The notes under the pieces are model-generated. The model was not told the origin of the DNA, made no database searches, and was given only the letters and a program-made list of their open reading frames with translations. A stretch of DNA of 64,000 nucleotides, taken from Cristatella mucedo. Lineage: Eukaryota > Bryozoa > Phylactolaemata > Cristatellidae. The position numbers and the translations under genes were made by a program. Every line of letters begins with the position of its first letter. Within the stretch, counting starts at the first letter, position 1. Positions 1 to 11,871 of this stretch are shown piece by piece. The stretch covers positions 1,467,501-1,531,500 of the forward strand of contig WPIO01000005.1 of assembly GCA_009760855.2 (NCBI GenBank). The letters are read 5' to 3'.

Positions 1-1170
1 ATGTTAGCAGTATAAAACCAGACCATAAGCACTCCGAAGCAGTCAAACAGACTAAGGGTGTGCTAGACCAATAGTAAATGTCACAGAATGAGGCTAGCCG
101 AAGCACTCAGCAGCCGGATATGCAGGAATTAGATTAGGCGCTTATTAGCGGTCAAGAAAATGGCAAGCAGTATGAAGCATGAAGCATGCATACAAAAACC
201 GAGGCACGTCGGTGTGACCGCGTGCTGTATGCACAGATCGTCGATCTGACCACGTGCTGCATGCGCAGATTTCGAGTACTTGTAGAAGGGTGCACTGTGG
301 CATGACATTGCGATCTCCCGTTTACAGTTTAGCGAGGCTGCCAAGTTCCACACTCTTTCGTGAGGAATTTCACATTACCTAGTGAGCCAGTTCTGCATGT
401 ATCCAGCAAGCATAGGATGGTTTATAGACAGGTTTAGAGATATCCAGATATCCAACTTGATGTCTCCTGCCAAGCCTAGGCCTCTTCACGATGAGATAGA
501 CACTTCGCTTTAGCCGGGTTTAGGGCGGTTCGCCAAGTGAGCTTTGAAACGGCTTTTCTGCAATACGAAACCTGCCAATTTTAAAAGGAAGAGAGTTTTC
601 CTTGGCGGCGGCCTTCAGAGAGATACTTCGGTCGGCATCTCTTGAGGAAGTGTCCCAATTTTTCCAGATGAGTTTAAGTAAGCCCATTGCCCAGGTAGAC
701 TTCAGCGTGCTAAATCAGCCCCTACCAATCGAGTATCGGAGTCACTGCAGTTTCGGCCCATCTTGTAAAGGCGCTTCTGCGGCGGACATGGTCGGAGGCA
801 GCTTTCACATAAAGCTGCCCTTTCTTCTTCTTAAAAGAAGCAAAAGCACTTTTACGGTGGAGCAGCCAACGAGGTTTGCTGTGCGGCGCTTTCCCTGGAC
901 GGAAAGCTTTGCAGTCTGCCTCCAGGTGGCGCCACCGGGCCTAAAAGCGAGCTTGAAAGGCGTGTCGTACGCCACGGCGCCCCTTGGCAGGGGCTCTAGC
1001 TCCCGGCGATTCTCTAGGAGCGTCTCTCCGGCTGAGCTTGAAATAGCTTGAAAATTCAACTCTTTTTTAAAACTCAGCTTGGCAGGATGCTAAGCAGCGA
1101 CGGCGAGCTATCAGCGCCAGCCTTTGAAAGTTACGAGCAGACGATACAATTCGGCAAGGTCGTTCTCGGT
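1..1170. other. No recognisable gene
   Basis: Mixed-composition DNA. An open frame at 602-1051 (+) has no ATG (it opens on TTG) and matches no family I know, and a frame antisense to it is also open. I see no splice-supported exon, RNA gene or clear transposon here. Confidence 0.5.
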
Positions 1171-1300
1171 TTGGCCTAGTCAGGAGCGCAGCAAGGCCAA
1201 GTGACCATTGAATCATTTACCCTCTCCAGGAAAGTTCTTTGGGACTTTTGCGACTCCGTGTAGGATCTGCCCGACCGACATAGATACAAAGCAGTAAAAG

Positions 1301-1564
1301 AGACCGCTCGATATAAAGACGATACGTACGTAGCCGCTCTGGAGGCATGCTTGCGTAGATTATTCAAAGCGTTTCTCCGAAAGTGCTTTACGGCGGCTTT
1401 AAAGAGCTTTAACTGGTTTTCGATAAAAAGAAAGACGACGCGTACATAGCCGCTCTAGAGGCCTACTTGCGAAGAATATCAAGTGAATTATTACTATTAT
1501 TATTCAAAGCGTTTCTCCCAAAATGCTATACGGCGGCTTTAAAGAGCTTTAATTAGTTTTAGAC
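1301..1564 (+). repeat. Imperfect two-unit tandem duplication (~120-140 bp unit)
   Basis: Two adjacent units share the segments TAGCCGCTCT, TTATTCAAAGCGTTTCTCC and CGGCGGCTTTAAAGAGCTTTAA. The offset is 116 bp at the 5' part and 140 bp at the 3' part, because the second unit carries about 24 extra bases that include a short TTA run. No coding function is apparent. Confidence 0.8.
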
Positions 1565-1615
1565 GCGCATTTGTAGGCCGAGCGCCGACGTCGCCTTCGA
1601 TACGCTCGCTGCTTC

Positions 1616-1952
1616 CGGCTCTTCTTCTTCCGGCTCTTCTTCTTCCGGCTCTTCTTCTTCCGGCTCTTCTTTTTCCGGCTCTTCTTCTTCCGGCTCTTCT
1701 TCTTCCGGCTCTTCTTCTTCCGGCTCTTCTTCTTCCGGCTCTTCTTCTTCCGGCTCTTCTTCTTCCGGCTCTTCTTCTTTCGGCTCTTCTTCTTCCGGCT
1801 CTTCTTCTTCCGGCTCTTCTTCTTCCGGCTCTTCTTCTTCCGGCTCTTCTTCTTCCGGCTCTTCTTCTTCCGGCTCTTCTTTTTCCGGCTCTTCTTTTCC
1901 GGCTCTTCTTTTTCCGGCTCTTCTTCTTCCGGCTCTTCTTCTTCCGGCTCGC
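1616..1952 (+). repeat. 15-bp minisatellite (CGGCTCTTCTTCTTC)n
   Basis: About 22 near-identical copies of a 15-bp unit, with scattered single-base variants (TTTTTC, TTTCGG) and one shortened unit near 1896. The minus strand reads open as Glu-rich and Arg/Lys-rich repeats, which is what any 15-bp array with no stop codon does. I do not call a gene. Confidence 0.95.
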
Positions 1953-2056
1953 TGCTTCCGTGCAAGAATTTGCGAATGCACAGCTCTCTCTCTGTCATGA
2001 ACGCTCGACTAGCGGCAAAATACCGCGCGAGCGAAACGCGCCAAGACTGGACACTA

Positions 2057-2226
2057 GCTGATTTAACCGCAGCCTCCCTTTGTGTAGCGACAGAAGAGCC
2101 TTTACGGCTATCACCACCACAGCATGCAGCGGCGATAAAGAATCACCCAGAGCATGATTCGATCACACGACCTTGGGCCCGAGGTCGTGAAAAGCCACCA
2201 CCTTACCTAGTGTGTCATCACGGCTC
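2057..2226 (-). mobile_element. tRNA-derived SINE (SINE-A), diverged copy
   Basis: Read on the minus strand, it starts with a tRNA-like head (GAGGTCGTG..., B-box-like TGATCGAATCATG). A body ending in GGCTGCGGTTAAATCAGC follows. The same order (head, CTGC-rich middle, GCTAAATCAGC end) occurs at 32.2, 59.2, 59.4, 61.5 and 63.2 kb, which defines the family from this window alone. It is non-autonomous and has no ORF. The boundary is accurate to about 10 bp. Confidence 0.75.
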
Positions 2227-2427
2227 GCCGAACGCGATGCTCGCTGTAAGCCAAAGGGAGCAACCCGGCGCTTCATAATATCCTTCAGGCAGCGCTTACG
2301 GCCACACAGTTTTAGAAAAAGCACAACGAGTTACCTGCATATTACGGCTGGTAAGGCAGGTGACTTCCAGCAGACTCGTCGACAGGCTTACAACAGCTGA
2401 TAAAAACATTGGAACTAATTTCCAACT

Positions 2428-2735
2428 GGCTTCATGACATCTCCTGACTTGACCCCATTACAAAATAATATAAACATGCATCTATTTATCACAGCATTTA
2501 GCGGGTCCATGCGATTCGTTATTTGTGTGCTTATGCGTGCTGACACTGTGCATGCTGCCACTAACCATATTTTCATGCTGACTCAGTGCATGTTCCCTCT
2601 AATTACTTTATGCTTGTTGTCATTGAACATGCTACCACTAACCATGCGATCATGCTTCCTTTACAGCAAACGTAAAGTGCCTAGAAAGAGATAGAGCTAT
2701 TTGAGGGCGTTATACTAATGTGTTTTTGTTATTGT
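2428..2735 (+). mobile_element. LINE-A 3' fragment (CR1/L2-like)
   Basis: Matches the 3' part of the better-preserved copy at 6.2-7.2 kb. It keeps the end of the reverse-transcriptase frame (CTGACTTGAC...), then the untranslated segment with CTGACACTGTGCATGCTGCCACTAACC, then a degraded tail hairpin at about 2676-2713. The 5' part is missing, as usual for truncated LINE insertions. Confidence 0.8.
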
Positions 2736-2740
2736 ACTCA

Positions 2741-4300
2741 GCCATTTTACTCATCTGCAACGTGAGTACGAGCACGGCGAAGAACGATCCTGAAAAACAC
2801 AGCCGACGGAAGGCTCCGGCGTAAATCTGCACGCCCAAGAAGGCTTCAAACGTGCATTTCGCAGGCGCCCTCACTAGGGCCGGCGCTCGCTGTAGCCGGC
2901 TGCCTCAACACTTCTGTCCAGGCCGTTCCGTACACTAACTATCCTTATCAAAGGATCCTGCCATAAGCGCACATCAAACCACCAGGCCATCGAAGCAGTC
3001 GCCGAAGGGTAGTAGTCGCCCATTTCACCGAATGCCACAACTCAGACAGCTCGCACCCACAAGCAGACGCTTTGAAGGGCCATAGCAGTTGAGTAGCCAA
3101 AGCAAGAATATCAAGCCCAAAATCCCCAATAGGCAAGCAGTTACTCGCATAGAGCGACTGCGGTCAGCACTAGGCCTTACGTAGCGGCTACGTCGTAACT
3201 CGTACAGTAATCTCGTTCGTACAAAATCATGAATTGCGCCGCTCATAAGCCGCAGCTTGTCGTGTCTACTGCACAAGCTGCTCTTCGCCCCAAGTCGGCG
3301 GTAGCCGAGCTCATTGTTCATAATCGAGGTTCAGCTGTCTAGCTCACAGTTCATAATCAAAGGTCATTGCGGGGCGGCGTATCGAAAGAGGTCACGGAGC
3401 GCCGCCGCCGGCGTGATACCATAGACTCTCGTATATTTTTGAAAGTTGTAGCAATGGCTAATTAGAGTATTTAATATCAAAATAACACTCAAATGACAAA
3501 TAATTTGTAGATGGCTAAAAAGCTTTTCTGAGCACACTTTACAGAAAACTTTATTTAACCCGGTGCCCTGCTTAGTAAAGTAAAGGTTCAGGCCCTATCT
3601 TGGCTACGCCTTTTATTTGCAAGCTCTATTTGTAAGCGAGGGTGGAGACAAAGTGTGCGAGGAGAGCTATGGATCTGAATATTCTAAGCTGCAATTGCTA
3701 TTAATTTTACGTCCAAACTACTATTCGCGAATTTTCTGTGTATTGCAGCTTGACTTCATAATCAATGTATAGATGCAAAATGTATGCTTACATAAGCCAT
3801 TTGTGTGTGCAATAATGTGCACAGTAATTTTCGAATAAGCTGCTCTTCACTCTGAGTTTAGCTCTGTCTTTGGGACACTTACTGGCAAAGCTTTACAGAA
3901 AACGATGCAAGCGTTGTTATATCTTGGATGGCAACACTCGGAATCAACTTGCCTGTCGCTCTACCAGAGTTTGCTGAAAAAGACAAACTGACCTAACTGA
4001 CGGACTATTGGCATGGCTTTTAGACTGCAGAAGAAAAAGACCTTTCTTAAACTATACTAGCTGTAAAATGAAGTAAAGTTATTGCGTCTATAGTTGCCAG
4101 CTCGTCGATTGACCCTGTCTAACGATATGCACTCACCACAGTATTGTTATTCCTTAACAGCTAAAAGCGTACCAATAATTAGACATCCCTGAATAAAATT
4201 TGGGCAGATGTAAATCTGTGTAAGCAGTTTTAGAATACTAGCATTGCACAAGTAAACACAAACTGTAAAAGCTTCTTTATTGAAACATTGACCTAAAGTC
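2741..4300. other. No recognisable gene
   Basis: No exon, RNA gene or known transposon terminus was recognised. Minus-strand open frames at 2948-3321 are short, overlap in different frames and resemble no family. From about 3400 the sequence is AT-rich and unremarkable. Confidence 0.45.
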
Positions 4301-4311
4301 TCTAAATTGTG

Positions 4312-4590
4312 GTGCACAATGAAGGGAGGGATTGTTGAGGTGACATTCCGATGACCATTTCAACGCATGCATCTGGGACAGAGCGTGAGCAATGGCAGGC
4401 AGCACAGAAAAAAGCCATTTGCGATGCTAATTCCAAAGATTGAACAATACTTTGACCGCTTTGATGAACTATATGGCGCAGGCATCCGTGCAACTAATTC
4501 GCAACAAGCAATGCCCCCTTTCACACTTTTTGCCCAATTATTGGGTGCTCACTAAGTTCAGGTGGCATGCATATACAAAATATTGCTCGC
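4312..4590 (-). repeat. Unclassified dispersed repeat, copy 1 (inverted)
   Basis: The reverse complement aligns along about 260 bp with 8919-9191. Shared blocks include GTATTGTTCAATCTTTGGAATTAGCATCGC and GTCATCGGA.TGTC.C..CAACA. Both begin near TATGTGCATGCCA/TATATGCATGCCA and end near a GTGCACCA/GGGCACCA box. The translated similarity (QSIVQSLELAS...) may only reflect nucleotide similarity. No terminal inverted repeat or target duplication is evident. Confidence 0.75.
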
Positions 4591-5097
4591 AACTGGTTTT
4601 CAGATTTTATGCTTTCGTTAGCGATTTAATAAGAAATTGGGGAGATAGTATTTTGCTGCTGATCGTTAATTGTTAAAGAGTTGCAAAAGTCGTTATCACA
4701 GCCGATATCACAGTACTGTGGATGCCTTTGGCATACACAGTACAATTTCATGCATTTTCGATTGTTATTTTATTCAAAAAGGCAATCAAAACGAACCACG
4801 AGGAAGCGCTTGCGAGTAAAAAGCTCTGAGCATCCTTAAAAGCTTGATTCCGATAATAATAGCTAGAGTAGCTTGTAAGTCAATACACCACTTTAATCTC
4901 TAGTTTTAAAATGTGAATGATCGATTCGACAGAATCGGGATAATGTACTGCGACATCTGCACAATCCAAACGACAGATACAGGCCGCGATTTCAATTGAT
5001 GAGGTGCTGGCAGCAGAGGTTTCAGTAATGTTTGCAGCCATGTAGACACCACGATGTTTTTCAAGGTCGAGCGCTGTCCTGAAAGAAAAAGAGAGAG

Positions 5098-5098
<1 letters not shown>

Positions 5099-5178
<80 letters not shown>
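5099..5178 (+). repeat. (GA)n microsatellite
   Basis: About 80 bp of almost pure GA dinucleotides, with one AGAAAG interruption at the 3' end. Confidence 0.98.
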
Positions 5179-5182
<4 letters not shown>

Positions 5183-5356
5183 ACAACGCTGCCAGCTACA
5201 TCCACAAAGATGGCAACATTTCCATTAATCAATTCGCTCAGTGAGGCTAGGTCCTTAATTGCTCCGAGAAGCCGCACGATTCTGTAAGACTCGTTATCAC
5301 TCCACAATGTCATGAAGACTCGGCTGAGTTTAAGCTTAGATTTTTCTGCAGTGTTC

Positions 5357-5640
5357 TCAAAGCAAAACTGGCTTACGGCGCGAATACGCCATGCCATTGC
5401 TGAAAGACTTTACCCGATGCAACAGAGAGCGTGTGAGGAGCTTTGCTAAATCAGGTGGACAGTCGAGCAAGTAAGTAGCGGTGAAGTAGCGTAGCAGGAC
5501 GTCTGGAAAGGAGGTGCCAGAGTTGGCTGTAGTGTATATGCCACTACTCAAGAATTGTGGAAATGAGTTCCACAGTCAATGGCCCGAGACCATACTACTT
5601 CTGTCGCTGGCGGTCTTTAAGTAAAAGAAGGAAACAGCAG
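5357..5640 (-). mobile_element. LINE-B reverse-transcriptase C-terminal fragment, degenerate
   Basis: On the minus strand the frames read SRAIDCGTHFHN and then TTANSGTSFPDVLLRYFTATYL. These correspond to the WNSFPQFLR...AADCGTSFPAFLRRYF end of the LINE-B copies at 12.6-13.9 and 20.6-21.2 kb. Several frameshifts and stops make it a relic. The upstream limit may extend to about 5960. Confidence 0.6.
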
Positions 5641-6189
5641 AGTTATCGCCCACATGACACATCCGATGGCACAAAGAGGCTTAAGCTGTTGCAAAAGCTC
5701 AACTAGGCGATAATGAGAATGAGCTAAGCCGAAGAAGACTTTGCAGTTCAGAGTTCAGAGAACTTTGCTTTGTATAATCGTGCCGGAGTCGCCGCAGGAG
5801 TCCTTCAGCTGCTGCCACTCATGCTGCGGCCAATGAAACCAAGACCATTTAGCCCTCGAAACCACCAGGGAGGGCATAATTAGGTTTCGTATAAAAGAAT
5901 ATGAGATCTGGGCAGGCAATTACTAAAGTCTTGGAATATAATCGAACCACATTTAGAAGGCGCTTAGTGCATCATTCAATACTAAAGTACGAGCGCGCCA
6001 AACGCATCACCTCTCAGTGAAAGCAAACGTAATGTTGATTAAGGCTGTATCTTCAGCACCGGATGCTGAGGCTGGGAATCCATGACTGATGACCTAGGGT
6101 ACTCGAGGTTGAGCAAATATTCTAAGCCATCTGGCTTCATTTGCGCCACTCTGGCCCCGAGTAGGCTTATTTTACTCGATGTCTACTAC

Positions 6190-7176
6190 TTGGACTGACT
6201 CATTTCTGTAGCTGCTTAATTCAGTATGATAACTTACTAGTTATGGGCAAATCAAGTGTGATTCAGAAATTGGAAAGGCTTACGGTCAAAATCAGCTCTG
6301 CCAGCGTTTCTCCTGTTAAATCTACACGAAATCTAGGTGTCATGTTCCAAAGTGGCTTTTCTTTAGACGAACACACCAGCTCTAAAATCAAGTCTGCCTA
6401 CTTTCAACTACACAACATTGCTAAAATTCGGGCTTGTTTAGATAGGGATACAACATTTAGGTTGGTCCATACACTTGCGACATCCCGTCTTGACTTCTGC
6501 AACTCACTGCTTGCTGGCCTACCGGCCTGTACAATCAGGCGCTTACAGCCGATGCAAAACTCTGCAGCTAGGCTTGTCTGTCTTGAGCATGGCAGTTGCC
6601 ACATCACACCACTTCTCGCCGACCTGCACTGGCTCCCAGTCAAGCAACGGATCGACTTCGAGGTTTTGTCGCTCAATTTTAGGTCACTTCATTCTTTGGC
6701 TCCAGCCTATCTCTCAGATCTACTCCCCCACCAGGCCAAGCATCATACCACCCGCTTTTCGGAATCCAACAGTATACCAATACCTCGTACAAACCTCAAA
6801 TTCTTTGGAGACCGTGCATTTAGCTCGTATGCTTCCAAAGCCCGGAACTCACTCCTGACTTTCGTCAGAAAATCCCCTGACTTGACCACATATAAAAAGA
6901 CATTAAAAGCGCATCTAGTTAGGAGAGCATTTAGTGGGTCCCTGTGATTCGTCCTTGATGTGCTTATGCGTGCTGACACTGTGCATGCTGCCACTAACCA
7001 CACTTGCATGCTGACCCTGTGCATGTCAACCATAACCATGATATTCATGTTGTTTATCAAGCATGATACCACTCACCATTCGATCGTGTTTCCTTTGCAG
7101 TAAAATTGTAAAGCGCCTATAAAGAGATTGAGTTCTCTGAGGGTGCTTTATTAAGTGCATTATTATTATTATTTAC
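6190..7176 (+). mobile_element. LINE-A, 3' third with reverse-transcriptase C-terminus (CR1/L2-like)
   Basis: The best-preserved LINE-A copy. The frame opens upstream of the first ATG (6243), where LIQYDNLLV corresponds to the LN.DKTELLV block after the RT palm, and runs to 6947. Landmarks in order: STRNLGVMF, SKIKSAYFQLHNIAKIR, LVHTLATSRLDFCNSLLAGLP, QNSAARL, PLLADLHWLPVKQRIDF, LAPAYLSDLL, NSLLTFVRKSPDLTTYKKTLKAHL. These are the thumb and C-terminal blocks of CR1/L2/Rex1-type RTs. A 3' UTR follows, then the conserved hairpin (7111-7150) and a short (ATT)n tail ending about 7176. The endonuclease and the RT catalytic core are absent, so it is a 5'-truncated, non-autonomous copy. Confidence 0.92.
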
Positions 7177-7179
7177 CTA

Positions 7180-8915
7180 CAGTGGATTATGCTAATATAG
7201 CGCAGAGATTTATGCCAGTCAAATTACCATGATTTGAGAGGAAGTGGATTTTGAAAGGCAAATTTTCACCCGTTTATAGTTGAGTGATTCAAATTGTCAC
7301 ACATTAATTGATCAATTAGTTTGCAGTCATACACTTCAATTGCATTTGCAGCCTTTTCTAACGTACTTTATTCCTGCTGAACAACAGAATATATAAATAC
7401 AGCTGCATAATTAGTGGCGCTTTATGGTTTTCACGCCTGCTATTGTATATAGTTAGGTTTTGCTAGCTAAAATGTAGTAATTCCTGTGGCATTTTACCAG
7501 TAGATCAATTGGAAGGACGATTCAACTCCATCAGGACTGAAGAATGCATTGCTAAGTTAATTGATTTTAACGAGTCTTGATATTCTACTTCATTAGACTT
7601 GCAGCTCCTGTTGGACTTCTATAAATTAGTCACGGTACGTATTAGTCATAAAAAAATCCCAATTTAAATACATAAAAAGATGTCACAATTCCCTTCCTTT
7701 CATGAAACATTTTTCTTCTTGTTGTCGCAATTGCTACTGCACCACAGCTCGGCAAACCTGCGTCAGCATTCTGGATCATGTGAGTAATTTTAAGCTGATG
7801 GAGGGGAATCTCTCACTTTTTTCCTTCTGCATTTCTGATCCCCAGCCCAATTCTTACTGTTGCGTCATTATTTGCGCTTAAATCTATTCCCTTGCCTTTG
7901 GCTTGTGGCTTGTTTAAATTGAAGAGTTCAGGGCGTAGATCTTGAACTTCATGGGCGCCATCCTATGCGCACAGTGTCGAGTACCCCAGCGATGTGCTCT
8001 AATCATTCTTCTTTTCACGATGTGCAGTTTACTTGTTAGTGATTAAACCAAATTTCAGCCTCACTTATATATCGGCAGCAGATCGCATCACTCTTGCTTG
8101 CATTGGGCAATACAGAATCGCCTGCTGAAAGACTCGTAGAGCCATCGATTTTATCGTTAAATGTTAAATTATCGTTAAAAGTTATCCGTAGGCTAAGACC
8201 AATGGGGAATTTCACCAGCACGAAAAATATGTGTTTTCATTTCCATGCACACAAAATCAGCTACGGCTGTCAATTACTCTCGATTCTTTCAACTCCCGAG
8301 CAACTTCTACCGCTATCACTCACACTTAAATAGCATCTAACTTCCTTAGTATAATGACAGCAAGACCAAATTAATAATAAAAAAGACAGCCTACAGGCAA
8401 ACTTAGTAGAGTTACTTAAATACTAGTAAAACCCAATCCTCAATATAAGATCGGCCAGCAGCCCCTGTTAGTCTCTGTGCGTGTACAAAGTGTTCTGGCC
8501 CAAAATGAACTTTTTGCACGACGACCACCTCAGATCCATCTATTTCAGGCTTGCTTATATACGAGTACCGCAGCCAAACTATTTCCATCATCTTTTATGT
8601 CTTATCTAGAGTTATTCAGCTCTCTCCTTTCGCTTATTTCTGTTGCGAAATAAGATACGGCTACCGATGACACAGAAATCGGGCGGGAGGGGGCCAAGCT
8701 ACCTTCCCTGAAAGTCGGGAATACACAAATACCACAGTACACCATTCCTCCGCTACTTAGGCATGGGCTGTCAATCAAGCAGAGCATTAACTCAACGATC
8801 CCATAGTTCACTTGTGCTCATCTTCACTCTCCCCTCACAAAGAGATTTAACTATCTATGGATATTTCAAACCGCTAACAGAGCATACAATCCGTAAAGCA
8901 GCTACGAGTATTGTT
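7180..8915. other. No recognisable gene
   Basis: AT-rich sequence without a convincing exon, RNA gene or transposon end. Open frames are all under 80 codons and resemble nothing I recognise. Confidence 0.45.
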
Positions 8916-8918
8916 TTT

Positions 8919-9191
8919 TATGTGCATGCCATCTGAACTTGGTGAACACCGAATAAATGGGCAACAAGTGTAAAACATACATTGCTTTTATGCGGTTCAG
9001 TTGTACAGATGTCTGCAACATTTGCTTCATTAAATTTAGTCAGAGTATTGTTCAATCTTTGGAATTAGCATCGCGAATGTCTTTTTTGTGCAATTTGCCT
9101 TTGCTCATGCTCAGTATCACCGACGCATCGGTCAAAATAGTCATCGGAGTGTCTCGCCAACAGCCCTTAATTCGTTGGGCACCAAAATTAA
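8919..9191 (+). repeat. Unclassified dispersed repeat, copy 2
   Basis: Direct-orientation partner of the copy at 4312-4590; the two form inverted repeats about 4.3 kb apart. The best-conserved block is AGTATTGTTCAATCTTTGG followed by AATTAGCATCGCGAATG. The open frame that begins at 8957 covers only part of the repeat and is probably not a gene. Confidence 0.75.
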
Positions 9192-9199
9192 GTGAAGGT

Positions 9200-11160
9200 A
9201 TGTTAGATATTTTACCGGTGCTATATTATTCTTTTAATTGTTTCACCCCGATGCTCTTGTCAGTCATCTATTTCTCCAGCTCTGCTATGTCTTCCTTTCT
9301 GCCGCACTTTCTTCCTCTTTTCATCTGTTATCCATTCGGAAATTTTGTCTCCCACTCCATCTGTGTTTTGGTCTCAGCCCACATCACCACAATATTGCTG
9401 TTTCTTGGTATGCTTCTACCATTTTTCATGTCCGCCTGCCTGCCTTTCTCTATCTGAGTCTGGCTTCTCTACACTTAGTTCTCACGCTCCCACCCTCTCA
9501 GTCGCTCCTTTTTATTGATTCCTTTTTTACCGTTCGCCCTTTGAGACCCATAAAGAAATTGGCTGCCGAGCCATAAAACACTTATGCTTCTCGAAAGCAG
9601 TTACACATACATCCTTTTTATAGCAGCATATTGCATGACGTTGTCCACTTGATTCGCGTTCAGCCAGTGGCCAGCAGTTTCGCCGTGTTGGACGTCATCT
9701 TCCTGAGGCAATGGCCCATAGATGTATGAATTAGCCGCTGGGTAGTTGCTCGCAAGCACTCTATTCTCTTCACGATTCCCTCCGCCTACAGCTTAATTGC
9801 CCTCTCGTAGATGTGTCTAGCTATGTGGGCCACAAGTTTAAAAATCATCTCGATAATGTGAGTTAATTCGTATATTTCCCAATGCAAACGTGACATCTTT
9901 TCTGAATTAATGGTCTTCGTCAAATAGATCAAGCAATCTCCTTGAATCGGTCGTGTATAAGGCAGGCAGCAGTCGGAGTGGGAGCTTTTGGGGAGCACGT
10001 GACCGAATGATAAGGAAGAAGAAGAAGAAGAAGAAGAAGAAGGCGTTGCGCATTCAACTTTCTGTCCCGTGGACCGATTCGTCAGTCACTCAGTCGATAC
10101 ATTTACATTGGTTAGCAGGACTGAGCTGTAGTTGGTCATATTCGTTGCCCTGCTGGAAGACACCCTGAATGACAGAAACCCAAGATTAGCACACTATGGT
10201 ATCATGGGTCCGAGTTATACAGTAACTTGGATCTTGCAAAGCAAAAGACCCTTTGCATGTAGGCATAACTCAGTGTGTGTCTAGTGAGCATCTTCCAGCT
10301 TCTCATTTGCAGGATAGCACATAAGCTAATTTTTAGCTGGTTAAAAATGCTGAGTTAGTGGCAGTCACGTGGTAACCGGTACGATTATAGTTTGTCAATG
10401 CGTCGTCTGCATTTAAAAGAGGAAAGCTATTCTGTAGCTCCGTTTGCTATACACTACTTACAACATATGCGACTTTCGGTGCTGTAGAGTATGATGATTT
10501 TTAGGCTGCATCAAGCAGTTATATTTTGTGTACGTCAGGCAATGCATACTGAAATCACAATTGTTTCCTTCCTCCCATGAAGACGGCTTTGCTATTGGCG
10601 GTATAGCTATGAGATGAATTGCCTATTACTACCACTAGTGGTTTTATCTATCGCAGACATCGATCAGCACAAATGCATTTGCATCATAGGCTTTTATGGT
10701 ACTCCTTCGGGGGTCAGCTTGGGCTCTCAGCCCTTGAAATTTACTACAATACCAATCGGCTGTATACGGCAATGTTGGCTGAATATTTGAAAGCTTAAAT
10801 GGCTCTGCTGTGCAGCCCCTCAGTGCTTAGCAGCAGCAGCAGATCGATCGACAATATTTTGATATCTCGATTGACTAGAGTGACCTTCAAGAGCTGCTAA
10901 GTAGCATCCGCAAGAGATTAATCGTCACAGAACAAGCAAGGGTTGATTTGCAGCAGAGTCTGGCATGCGAAGTGATTCAGTAATGAAAAGATCTAAGCAA
11001 TGAATGCACACGTAGACTGGTATGCGAGTCACCAAGGCGAAAAGTGCAGCTTGCTGCTTTGAATTGATATCTAGCTTCTCTTGTTTCATGCTTGATTATA
11101 GCACTGGTAAACTCATCCAGGGCAATGGATGACATTGCTTTTATGTAGACAGGGAGATCG
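9200..11160. other. No recognisable gene; short (GAA)n at 10010-10042
   Basis: Contains a pyrimidine-rich stretch (9280-9560) and a short GAA run. Open frames at 8957-9576 (+) are rich in Leu/Phe/Ser because of the pyrimidine bias. No splice-supported exon was found. Confidence 0.45.
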
Positions 11161-11366
11161 AATTTAAGCTTGCTTCTGCCTCTGTCTCTGTCTCATTGTC
11201 TGTCATTTTCTGCTCCCCCCCCCATTGCAGTCTTTGCCAGTCAGTGCACCTTACTTGCTCTTATCCTATCAACAAAAGCTCTCTCACTCACTCACTCACT
11301 ACCTCCCTCTGCCACCTGCTCTCTATCTCTTCATGACTGCTATGTATTTCGTCTGCCTCGCTAGCT

Positions 11367-11840
11367 CTTCTCTGTCTGTCTCTGTCTGTCTCTGTCTGTC
11401 TCTGTCTGTCTCTGCCTGTCTCTGTCTGTCTCTGTCTGTCTCTGTCTGTCTCTGTCTGTCTCTGTCTGTCTCTGTCTGTCTCTGTCTGTCTCTGTCTGTC
11501 TCTGTCTGTCTCTGTCTGTCTCTGTCTGTCTCTGTCTCTGTCTGTCTCTCTCTGTCTCTGTCTGTCTCTCTGTCTGTCTGTCTGTCTCTGTCTGTCTCTC
11601 TGTCTCTGTCTCTGTCTGTCTCTCTGTCTCTGTCTCTGTCTGTCTCTGTCTCTCTCTCTGTCTCTGTCTCTGTCTCTGTCTGTCTCTGTCTCTGTCTCTG
11701 TCTCTGTCTGTCTCTGTCTGTCTCTGTCTGTCTGTCTCTGTCTGTCTCTGTCTGTCTCTGTCTGTCTCTGTCTGTCTCTGTCTGTCTCTGTCTGTCCCTG
11801 TCTGTCCCTGTCTGTCCCTGTCTGTCTCTCTGTCTGTCTC

Positions 11841-11871
<31 letters not shown>

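Noticed and set aside
602-1051. 149-codon plus-strand frame as a gene
   Set aside because: It opens on TTG, has no ATG, no known domain, and an antisense frame is equally open.
1549-1998. Glu/Lys/Arg-rich repetitive proteins
   Set aside because: Translations of a 15-bp minisatellite in two frames; no independent support.
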